Origin: an uncultured Bacteroidales bacterium
GTDB lineage: Bacteria; Bacteroidota; Bacteroidia; Bacteroidales; Tenuifilaceae
Length of the DNA: 57,814 bases
NCBI GenBank assembly: GCA_937926785.1
Contig: CALBBQ010000010.1
Coordinates: 1-57,814 of the forward strand
Direction of reading: 5' to 3'
A program made the position numbers and the translations under genes. Every line of letters begins with the position of its first letter. Position 1 is the stretch's first letter. Of this stretch, positions 23,438 to 31,482 are shown piece by piece. Under the pieces are notes generated by a model. The model saw nothing but the letters and a program-made list of their open reading frames with translations, was not told the DNA's origin and searched no databases.

Positions 23438-24844
23438 ATGGAACGCGAAATTTTAAGCACCAAACGAAAAACCCTTGCCATAAATCTCGATCCCTCATTT
23501 TACGGAACAATAGCCGAAATTGGGGGTGGACAAGAGGTTGCACGTGCATTTTTTCAGGCTGGTGGGGCTTCGGGTACAATTGCCAAAACCATTTCCGCAT
23601 ACGATAAGGTTTTTAGCGATTACCTCTACAGCGATGGCGATGCAGGGCGTTATGTTTGCCTGAAAAGGCTACAGCAAATGCTTCGGGCAGAATTCGATGA
23701 ACTTACAGAAGTATTGGGTGCAGGCAGAACAATTGATAAACGGTACTTTGTTTTTGCTAACACCGTTGAAACATTGAACTTCAGAAAGGATAATCAGGGG
23801 CATGGGTGGCTAGGGGTAAGGTTTGAGCTAACTAAACCCGGTGAGCCCAACGAGGTGGTCATTCATGTTCGACTGAACGAGAACGATGGCCTTTTACAGC
23901 AGTACACCCTTGGTACGCTCGGCGTAAATCTGATTTATGCATGCTTTTACTTTTCAAATAATCCAACCCTTTTCCTGCAGTCGCTAATGGATAACCTATC
24001 GGCCGATCGGGTTGAAATCACCATGGCACGCATGAGTGGACCCGATTTAAGCTACGTGGATAACCGGCTGCTGGGTGTTCAGCTTGTTAAAAATGGGATG
24101 ACCCCCGCCATTTTTTTCGATAGGCACGGGAATGTTCAGGAGCCGGGTGACATGCTCTATAAAAATAACGCCTTGGTGCTTCGGGGCCGCTTCAGGCCAA
24201 TTACCTATGTGGGGTTCGATATCCTTAAGACATCGTACGCGCATTTTAAAAAGAATGCGCTCTTTAACCCGCAAAACACCCTTCAGATTTGCGAGATTAC
24301 ACTAAATAACCTTATGGAAGAGGGAGAGCTGAAGGAACGCGATTTTTTAGACAGGGTTGACCTGCTTAACGGTATGGGACAAAATGTTTTGATATCAAAC
24401 TTCAAAGAGTTCTACAAGCTGGTGGAGTATTTTGGGCGGTTTAAGCATAAGACCCTGCGAATTGTTATGGGAATTCCCACGTTTGTGCGGGTGCTCGATA
24501 AATCCTACTACGCTAATCTTCCCGGAGGGCTACTTGAGGCTGTAGGAAAAATGTTTCCTGCTCGCACCAAGTTTTACGTTTATCCAGCTTTGGATCGTAG
24601 AACTGGTAAAGTAATGACAATAAACGATTTGCAGCTTCCCGATGATGTGATGCATATCTATTTGTACCTAAAACAAAACGATCTGATTGTAAGCCTTAGC
24701 AGCGTTAAGGAGGAGTGGCTTAAAATCAATTCCGATGAGGTTCTAGATCTCATACAGCACGATAACCCACAGTGGGAATCTATGGTTCCCAAGTATGTGG
24801 TAAAAACCATTAAACAGAAAAAGCTCTTTGGATACCCTGGCTGA
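23438..24844 (+). CDS. Conserved cytoplasmic protein of unknown function
   Basis: A 468-residue soluble protein with no leader or membrane segment. It belongs to a widespread bacterial family seen in Bacteroidota, cyanobacteria and proteobacteria: the N-terminal KTLAINLDPSFYGTIAEIGG and QEVARAFFQAGGASGTIAKT, and the central GPDLSYVDNRLLGVQLVKNG and ALVLRGRFRPITYVG blocks are the ones I recognise. Database names such as TonB-dependent receptor are clearly wrong, because no barrel or signal is present. The strong conservation suggests an enzyme or filament protein, but no catalytic motif is known to me. It stands between the htpG terminator and sucA, 57 bp before sucA, perhaps co-transcribed. 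Confidence 0.7.
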   Translation: MEREILSTKRKTLAINLDPSFYGTIAEIGGGQEVARAFFQAGGASGTIAKTISAYDKVFSDYLYSDGDAGRYVCLKRLQQMLRAEFDELTEVLGAGRTIDKRYFVFANTVETLNFRKDNQGHGWLGVRFELTKPGEPNEVVIHVRLNENDGLLQQYTLGTLGVNLIYACFYFSNNPTLFLQSLMDNLSADRVEITMARMSGPDLSYVDNRLLGVQLVKNGMTPAIFFDRHGNVQEPGDMLYKNNALVLRGRFRPITYVGFDILKTSYAHFKKNALFNPQNTLQICEITLNNLMEEGELKERDFLDRVDLLNGMGQNVLISNFKEFYKLVEYFGRFKHKTLRIVMGIPTFVRVLDKSYYANLPGGLLEAVGKMFPARTKFYVYPALDRRTGKVMTINDLQLPDDVMHIYLYLKQNDLIVSLSSVKEEWLKINSDEVLDLIQHDNPQWESMVPKYVVKTIKQKKLFGYPG

Positions 24845-24901
24845 AAGCTAGGTCAAAATTCCACGGGTGATTGAACTTTAGGTTAGTTTTAATGTTGGTT
24901 A

Positions 24902-27718
24902 ATGCAAAAATTGTTTAGTATGGAAAATTCCTTGGGCAACATCGACCCCAAAACTATCGAAGCACTCTACAAGTCATGGAAAAGCAACCCTAACTCTGTT
25001 GATGAAGGGTGGCAGAAGTTTTTTCTAGGTTTCGATTTAGCTGTTTCCGACACTGTAAGGGTTTCGGAGTGCATTTCCGATTTGGAGTTTAAGGTGATGA
25101 AGCTTATAGAAGCCTACCGCATGAGAGGGCACCTGTTTACCAAAACTAATCCCGTACGAGCTCGTCGGAAACACACCCCAACGCTTGATATCGAGAACTT
25201 TGGGCTTACGGCTGATATGCTCGATATGCCTTTTAAGGCTGGTGAACTCATTGGCTTGCCGGGTGCAACCTTATCGGAGATTATTGACCGGTTAAACCAG
25301 ATATACTGCAAGAGCATTGGGGTTGAGTACATGTACCTGCGCGAACCGCAACTGGTGGATTGGATTCAGGATAGGGTAGAGGACTCACTGAACCGAACCA
25401 CTTTTACACCTGAACAGCAAAAGCATATCCTATACCATCTTACGGCGGCTGTGGGCTTTGAGCAGTTTATCCACCGAAAGTTCGTGGGGCAAAAGCGTTT
25501 CTCGCTCGAAGGATTGGAGGCACTAATCCCAGCATTAGATGCAACCGTTGAGCATGGCGCTGAGTTAGGTGTAAAGGAGTTTATCATAGGGATGGCCCAC
25601 CGTGGTAGGCTAAACGTGATAACCAACATCATGCGAAAACCTTACGAGGAGATTTTTGCCGAGTTCATCGGCGAGGCCTATGACGACGACTCAACCCTTG
25701 GCGATGTGAAGTACCACCTGGGATATAGCAATACGATAGAAACCGATAAAGGCAAATCGGTAAGGTTGCACTTGGCACCCAACCCCTCGCACCTCGAAAC
25801 CGTAGGGCCTGTGGCCGAGGGAATTGCTCGTGCCAGAATTGATGATGCTTACAACGGCGATGCGAAAAACTTGATCCCAATCATAATTCATGGCGATGCT
25901 GCAGTGGCAGCGCAGGGAGTTGTGTATGAAACCATTCAGATGTCTCGTTTGAATGGCTATGGCACCGGAGGAACAATACACATTGTGCTCAACAACCAGG
26001 TGGGTTTTACCACCAACTATACCGATGCCCGAAGTAGCACCTACTCAACCGATGTGGCTAAGGTTACCCTTTCGCCCGTTTTTCATGTTAATGCCGATGA
26101 TCCCGAGGCGCTACTTCATGTGATTAGGCTAGCAGTTGAGTTTCGCCAAACCTTTCATCGCGATGTGTTTATCGATTTGCTGGGGTACCGTAAGTATGGC
26201 CATAACGAGGGTGATGAACCCCGCTTTACCCAGCCAATGCTTTACGATTTGATAGCCAAACATCCCAACGTTCGCGACATTTATACCCAGCAACTAGTAA
26301 ATGCAGGGGTAATCTCAGCAAATGAGGCACAAGAAATACGTAAGGATTATGATAATTTGCTTGAGGAACGCTTTGGAGTAGCCCAGAAAAATCCTAAAAT
26401 CAAAATCGGTCGGTTTTTGCCTGAAAAATGGAAGGGATATCGGTTTTCAACCGGAGCAGATTTTGATACATCGCCCCCAACAGGGGTTGATCGAGAGGTT
26501 ATTGACCGCATTGCCAATGTTCTCATCCATAAACCTCATGGGATTGAACTTTTTAAAAAGTTAGTGAAAATCATAGATGAGCGTCGCGATAGCTATACCC
26601 AGCAAAAGGTTGACTGGGCCATGGCTGAACTTTTAGCATATGGAACCCTTTTAGCCGAAGGGCATCCGGTTCGTATTAGTGGCCAGGATTCCGAAAGGGG
26701 AACCTTCTCGCACCGGCATGCCGTTTATTCCATCCAAGGGAGCGAGGATAAGTACATACCGTTGCAACATTTGAACGAAGCGAAAGCCAAATTTTCAGTT
26801 TTCAACAGCCTTCTCTCTGAGTACGGAGTGCTTGGTTTTGAATATGGCTATTCCGTTGCTCTACCCGAAGGGTTGACCATTTGGGAAGCCCAATTCGGCG
26901 ATTTTCACAATGTTGCACAGGTAATTGTTGACCAGTACATAAGTTCAGCTGAAGATAAATGGGGGTTACAGTCGGGTCTGGTTTTACTACTGCCCCATGG
27001 GTTCGAAGGTCAGGGGCCCGAGCACTCCAGCGCTCGCATTGAGCGCTTTCTAACTCTGGCTGCCCGTAACAACATGCAAATTGTTAACCCAACTACCCCT
27101 GCCAACCTTTTCCATGTTCTACGCCGTCAGCTAAAACGCGATTTCCGAACGCCACTCGTGGTTTTCACCCCTAAGAGCATTTTACGGCACCCGAAAAATA
27201 TCTCAACCATACAGGAACTCGAATCAGGATATTTCCAAGAAGTGATTGATGATAACCATGTTGATGAGAGTGCTGTATCGCGAGTAGTCCTTTGTAGCGG
27301 TAAGGTTTACTACGACCTGCTCCAACGCAAGGAGGAGCTTGATGTGAATGATATTGCCCTGGTACGGGTGGAGCAGCTTTACCCGTTCCCTCTTCAGCAG
27401 ATCGAAAACATACTTAACAGGTATCCGAATGCCCGAAAGTGGCTTTGGGTTCAGGAGGAGCCGCAAAATATGGGTGCTTGGAATTTCATTAAGGACCGAA
27501 TAGCTAAAGTACCCCTTGAGGTGGTTTCGAGGATGCCTAGCGGCAGTCCGGCTGTTGGTCTGAGCAAAATTCATGCGATGGAACAGACCGAAATTGTAAA
27601 CAAAGTTTTTCGACCGTGCACCTGTGCCCTTAAAAACAAGTATTGCGGGCTACAGTGCGAGGAGGGCTCCAAGCGCTTTGACAGACGCAACCAGTACGAG
27701 TATTTTGAAAATAAGTGA
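24902..27718 (+). CDS. sucA: 2-oxoglutarate dehydrogenase E1 component
   Basis: A 938-residue thiamine-diphosphate enzyme that decarboxylates 2-oxoglutarate and passes succinyl to the E2 lipoyl arm, in the TCA cycle. N-terminal recruitment segment IDPKTIEALYKSWKSNPNSV; ThDP/active-site parts GMAHRGRLNV, HGDAAVAAQGVVYE, LNNQVGFTT and GYRKYGHNEGDEPRFTQP; transketolase-like pyrimidine domain with GQDSERGTFSHRHAV. The C-terminus carries about 36 residues beyond the usual end, with Cys906, Cys908, Cys915 and Cys919 in FRPCTCALKNKYCGLQC. ATG at 24902 or the second ATG at 24920 are both possible. Twenty bases separate it from odhB. Confidence 0.95.
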   Translation: MQKLFSMENSLGNIDPKTIEALYKSWKSNPNSVDEGWQKFFLGFDLAVSDTVRVSECISDLEFKVMKLIEAYRMRGHLFTKTNPVRARRKHTPTLDIENFGLTADMLDMPFKAGELIGLPGATLSEIIDRLNQIYCKSIGVEYMYLREPQLVDWIQDRVEDSLNRTTFTPEQQKHILYHLTAAVGFEQFIHRKFVGQKRFSLEGLEALIPALDATVEHGAELGVKEFIIGMAHRGRLNVITNIMRKPYEEIFAEFIGEAYDDDSTLGDVKYHLGYSNTIETDKGKSVRLHLAPNPSHLETVGPVAEGIARARIDDAYNGDAKNLIPIIIHGDAAVAAQGVVYETIQMSRLNGYGTGGTIHIVLNNQVGFTTNYTDARSSTYSTDVAKVTLSPVFHVNADDPEALLHVIRLAVEFRQTFHRDVFIDLLGYRKYGHNEGDEPRFTQPMLYDLIAKHPNVRDIYTQQLVNAGVISANEAQEIRKDYDNLLEERFGVAQKNPKIKIGRFLPEKWKGYRFSTGADFDTSPPTGVDREVIDRIANVLIHKPHGIELFKKLVKIIDERRDSYTQQKVDWAMAELLAYGTLLAEGHPVRISGQDSERGTFSHRHAVYSIQGSEDKYIPLQHLNEAKAKFSVFNSLLSEYGVLGFEYGYSVALPEGLTIWEAQFGDFHNVAQVIVDQYISSAEDKWGLQSGLVLLLPHGFEGQGPEHSSARIERFLTLAARNNMQIVNPTTPANLFHVLRRQLKRDFRTPLVVFTPKSILRHPKNISTIQELESGYFQEVIDDNHVDESAVSRVVLCSGKVYYDLLQRKEELDVNDIALVRVEQLYPFPLQQIENILNRYPNARKWLWVQEEPQNMGAWNFIKDRIAKVPLEVVSRMPSGSPAVGLSKIHAMEQTEIVNKVFRPCTCALKNKYCGLQCEEGSKRFDRRNQYEYFENK

Positions 27719-27738
27719 TGTAACAACTGAAAATAACC

Positions 27739-29010
27739 ATGTTGATAGATGTAAAAATTCCCTCACCCGGGGAGTCAATTACCGAGGTAGAACTTACGCG
27801 CTGGCTTGTGACCGATGGCGATAACGTTGAAAAAGACCAAGAAATAGCCGAGGTAGAGTCAGAAAAAGCCACCTTACCCATTATTGCTCCTGAATCCGGT
27901 AAAATTTCGTTGCTTGTTAGCCAGGGTGCCATGGTAAAGGTTAACGAGGTTTGCTGCAGGATTGATACCTCATTTGTAGGACAGCCGATTACCCAGAAAT
28001 CTGTTTCTAAAGAGGCAAGCGCTTTTGAACCACAAACTGAAGTTGATAGACCTAAAAATGCAGAAAAGCTTGCAGCTATTCCTTCCCCCAACGATGAGGC
28101 TACTCAAAAAGTTAAGGTTACACCGTTGGCGCGTGAGCTTATGCAGGAGTACAACCTCAGTATCGAAGATGTTTTAAATGGATTGAGGCGTATTACGGCA
28201 AGCGATGTAAAGATGGTTATGAACACTCCTGAAAAGACTGACCATGCTGTTGAGGTTTCAGCTCCTCTTTTTTCAGGCGAACGCACCGAGGATCGTTCTC
28301 GCATGTCGCAGCTACGCAAGAAGGTGAGTGAACGGTTGGTTACAGCTAAGAATGCCACTGCCATGCTTACCACCTTTAATGAGGTGGATATGAGCAAGGT
28401 TCAGGAGATTAGGACGAAATACCAAAAAGATTTCCAGGAAAAGTATGGCGTTAAGCTGGGGCTGATGTCGTTTTTTGTTCGCGCTGCCGTTGAAGCCCTA
28501 AAGCTTCATCCCATGACTAACTCCTTTATCGATGGCGACGATATTGTAACACCAAACTATATCGATATGGGCATAGCGGTTCAAACCCCGAAAGGGTTAA
28601 TGGTTCCCGTGCTTCGCAATGCTCACACCATGGGGTTTGCCGAAATAGAGAAAGAGATTTTACGGCTGGCAAACAAGGCTCGCGAGGGCCGCATTACCCT
28701 TGATGAGCTGAATGGTGGAACTTTCACCATTACAAATGGAGGAATTTTTGGATCAATGCTTTCCACACCTATTCTCAATTATCCTCAATCCGCAATACTT
28801 GGAATGCATAACATTGTTGAGAGGCCTGTTGCCGTGAACGGCAAAGTGGAGGTGCGTCCCATCATGTATGTTGCCCTATCCTATGATCACCGTATTATTG
28901 ATGGAAAGGATTCGGCAGCATTTCTCATGGATATCAAGCGGATGATTGAGAGTCCTGAAAAGTTGCTTTTCGGGGGTGACGATCCGGTAAAAAAGCTAAT
29001 TGGGTTGTAA
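27739..29010 (+). CDS. odhB: Dihydrolipoyllysine succinyltransferase (E2 of 2-oxoglutarate dehydrogenase)
   Basis: A 423-residue E2 protein. The lipoyl domain (1-78) has the lipoylated Lys43 in [11 protein letters not shown]; a short peripheral-subunit-binding segment (about 128-160: [20 protein letters not shown]) binds E3; the catalytic domain (about 195-423) has [16 protein letters not shown] with His384 and Asp388. It transfers succinyl to CoA as the multimeric core of the complex. It is co-directional with the E1 gene 20 bp upstream; E3 (lpd) is not in the window. A strong hairpin terminator follows. Confidence 0.95.
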   Translation: MLIDVKIPSPGESITEVELTRWLVTDGDNVEKDQEIAEVESEKATLPIIAPESGKISLLVSQGAMVKVNEVCCRIDTSFVGQPITQKSVSKEASAFEPQTEVDRPKNAEKLAAIPSPNDEATQKVKVTPLARELMQEYNLSIEDVLNGLRRITASDVKMVMNTPEKTDHAVEVSAPLFSGERTEDRSRMSQLRKKVSERLVTAKNATAMLTTFNEVDMSKVQEIRTKYQKDFQEKYGVKLGLMSFFVRAAVEALKLHPMTNSFIDGDDIVTPNYIDMGIAVQTPKGLMVPVLRNAHTMGFAEIEKEILRLANKAREGRITLDELNGGTFTITNGGIFGSMLSTPILNYPQSAILGMHNIVERPVAVNGKVEVRPIMYVALSYDHRIIDGKDSAAFLMDIKRMIESPEKLLFGGDDPVKKLIGL

Positions 29011-29015
29011 AACGA

Positions 29016-29048
29016 AGAGCGGCTTACCTTAAGCCGCTCTCATTTTTT
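29016..29048. terminator. Terminator between odhB and the convergent sensor gene
   Basis: AGAGCGGCTTA / TAAGCCGCTCT stem with 3-base loop followed by CATTTTTTT; serves the forward strand and could end the reverse transcript too. Confidence 0.87.
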
Positions 29049-29054
29049 TGACTA

Positions 29055-31355
29055 CTAGAACTCACCGTCTTCAAACGCAAGCTTCATAATCTTGTAAACC
29101 CGACCCTCGCTATCTTTGACAGGAATATAGGTTTCGAGGAAGTGATAAGTTTTACCTTTCCAGGTAATGGATGACTTAACTTTTTTACTAATACCGGCTT
29201 TAAGGTTATCCCAGAATGTTCCGTACTCCTTCTTCTGCACGTCGGATAGCTCAAGGTTATCGCTATGGTGGCTTCCAACTATTTGTTCGCGCGGAACACC
29301 AATAAGCTGGATAAAGGAGTCGTTTACATTAATGATGTTACCATTCAAATCATATTCAATAACATAGGCAGAGCTATGTATTGACCTGATAAACTCCTCT
29401 ATTTCGGCCGATTTACGCTCAACCTCCTCTTGTGTGGCCTGGAGCTCCTCCATGTTCTGTCGCATCTCTTCTTCCTGTGCTTTCATTTCCTCAGCCTGCA
29501 TTTGCGACTGCTCCAGTAACATCTTAGTGCGGGCGTTGATCTTCACAGAGAGTATGGTTGAAGCTATGCTTTCGGCTATCTTCTCAATGAACTCTATCTC
29601 GTGCTTTTCAAGCACCTTGAACGAGGCCATTTCAATAACCCCAAGCACTTCGTCTTCATGTTTCAGAGGCACAAGTATTACACAGCGGGGGTTGGCATCG
29701 CCTAAACCCGACGTAATATTTACGTAATCGTCGGGAACATCGGTCATGAAAATGGTCTCCTTTTCCATGGCGCAAGCGCCAACAAGGCCTTCGCCTTTTT
29801 CGATATGTTTGGTCAGATACTTCTTCCTATCCCAGGCGAAAGCCGATACCAGTTCAAAGTATTGGTTTGTCTTATCCTCATCGTTCCAAAGGAATATCCC
29901 GCCCTGGTTTGCCCCAACATACTTAACCAGCGCAGCTATAACGCTGTCGCACAGCTTCTGCAGATCATTATTATTCTGACGGAGTATCTCGCCAAACTTT
30001 GCATAGCCCTCATTTGCCCATGATCGTTTCTGATCTTCTACCTTTCGTTTTTCTTCTTCCTCGGCTGCTTTTTTCAAGCTATCGCGCATGTGAATGAGCG
30101 ACTTGCCGAGTACATCCTTATCGCTGAGCAGCTCCAGGAAGGTAGTGTAGTTTCCTTTACCAATTTCGTTGGCAAAAGTGGTTTTATGTCCTATTCCTTC
30201 GATGGTTGTATTTAGGGCAAGAGCCATTTCTTCAATCTCATCGCCGGTATTCAGCTCAACTTTCAGCTCGTCCGAAACCTCGCCCTTTGCCATGCGCTTC
30301 AGAATATCGGTGATTCGTTTTATTGGTTTGGTAAGGTTATCGGATACTACGAGTAGTACAATAACAATGATTAGTAAACCAGCAAGGCTAACTCCTAAAG
30401 ATACGTAGAGCGTTTTTTTTGCACTTGCTGTAATTACATCGATTGGAGCAGAAAGGGCTAATGCCCAGGGCGATTTAATCTTTCCGGCATATATTGGTGA
30501 GTAGCATACCAAATGCTGCTTACCTTGCTCATCGGTTTTTATATAGTAAAACTCTTCGCCTTTTGAAACCCTTTCGGTTATCTGTTCTTTTTCGTTTTCC
30601 TCTTTAAAGGCATCGGCAACCTTTTTGTAAATGAAATCCTTGCTGGGATGTGCGGCAATAATGCCTTCATTAGAAATCAGAAAAGCATAGCTTCCCTTTA
30701 CGGGTTTAATCTTAGCCACCATTTCCTGAAGGCTTTCAAGGCTTACATCGCTGGCAACAATTCCGGAGAAGGTATTATTCACGTAAACGGGTGAATAGTA
30801 GGTGATCATCAGCTTAACGTCTGCTTTTCCTTTGGTAACCTGATCCACGTAGGGCTCCCATATCGCTTCAACACCTAAAGCCTTGTATTTTCCATAGATA
30901 GGAGGGTCGCCGTTCATGCTACGCTCATCGTACAGCCATTTGATTTGGCTACCCTCGCGCCAGGTTGTTATTACAAACCTTCCGTAATCCTTATCGTAGC
31001 CGGGAACAAACGATTTGTACTCCCAGCTATCCCACAATGAGTATATATCCGGGTTTTCTCGCAGAACAGGGATGTACATATCCAGGAAAAGCTTTTTCCA
31101 TTGCTCCTGTGGTAAATTCTTGTAAACGGTGAATGCCTGGGAAAGCGTTCGAACAATAGCGAGTTCTTTTTCAAAAATCGCACTTACTTCCTTTGCTGAA
31201 AGTTTGGCTGTTAGCCTTGTTTTTTCTATGGCATCGTTAAAGATGTTTAATCTGGATTGCAGGAGTATATATCCCACAGAGGCAACATACAGAATTGCAG
31301 TTACAGTTAAAATGTACAGCAGTATTTTCTGCCTGATTTTTAACTTACGCTTCAT
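29055..31355 (-). CDS. dCache-HAMP-GAF-PAS sensory protein without a recognised output domain
   Basis: A 766-residue membrane sensor. Order: basic N-terminus and membrane segment (about 10-30), large periplasmic dCache-like domain (about 35-320, with YSPVYVNNTFSGIVASDVSL and WALALSAPIDVI), second membrane segment (about 322-345), HAMP (TKPIKRITDILKRMAKGEVS, about 347-400), a helical linker, GAF (about 475-605), a coiled coil rich in Glu/Gln (about 605-655) and a C-terminal PAS (about 658-760). No histidine kinase, GGDEF, SpoIIE or methyl-accepting domain follows: the protein ends in the PAS fold. The preferred ATG lies just after an A-rich tract; an upstream ATG at 31388 would add 11 residues. 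Confidence 0.82.
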   Translation of the reverse strand: MKRKLKIRQKILLYILTVTAILYVASVGYILLQSRLNIFNDAIEKTRLTAKLSAKEVSAIFEKELAIVRTLSQAFTVYKNLPQEQWKKLFLDMYIPVLRENPDIYSLWDSWEYKSFVPGYDKDYGRFVITTWREGSQIKWLYDERSMNGDPPIYGKYKALGVEAIWEPYVDQVTKGKADVKLMITYYSPVYVNNTFSGIVASDVSLESLQEMVAKIKPVKGSYAFLISNEGIIAAHPSKDFIYKKVADAFKEENEKEQITERVSKGEEFYYIKTDEQGKQHLVCYSPIYAGKIKSPWALALSAPIDVITASAKKTLYVSLGVSLAGLLIIVIVLLVVSDNLTKPIKRITDILKRMAKGEVSDELKVELNTGDEIEEMALALNTTIEGIGHKTTFANEIGKGNYTTFLELLSDKDVLGKSLIHMRDSLKKAAEEEEKRKVEDQKRSWANEGYAKFGEILRQNNNDLQKLCDSVIAALVKYVGANQGGIFLWNDEDKTNQYFELVSAFAWDRKKYLTKHIEKGEGLVGACAMEKETIFMTDVPDDYVNITSGLGDANPRCVILVPLKHEDEVLGVIEMASFKVLEKHEIEFIEKIAESIASTILSVKINARTKMLLEQSQMQAEEMKAQEEEMRQNMEELQATQEEVERKSAEIEEFIRSIHSSAYVIEYDLNGNIINVNDSFIQLIGVPREQIVGSHHSDNLELSDVQKKEYGTFWDNLKAGISKKVKSSITWKGKTYHFLETYIPVKDSEGRVYKIMKLAFEDGEF

Positions 31356-31482
31356 AGGTTGATTTTTTTTTTGATAAACATATATCATTTTTGATAAAAT
31401 TGCAATTGCTGAGTTTAAATATGTTAGGTTAAACCATGTTTTTTTTAGGGAGTCATAGAGTAAACCTAAACCTATTAGCAGT

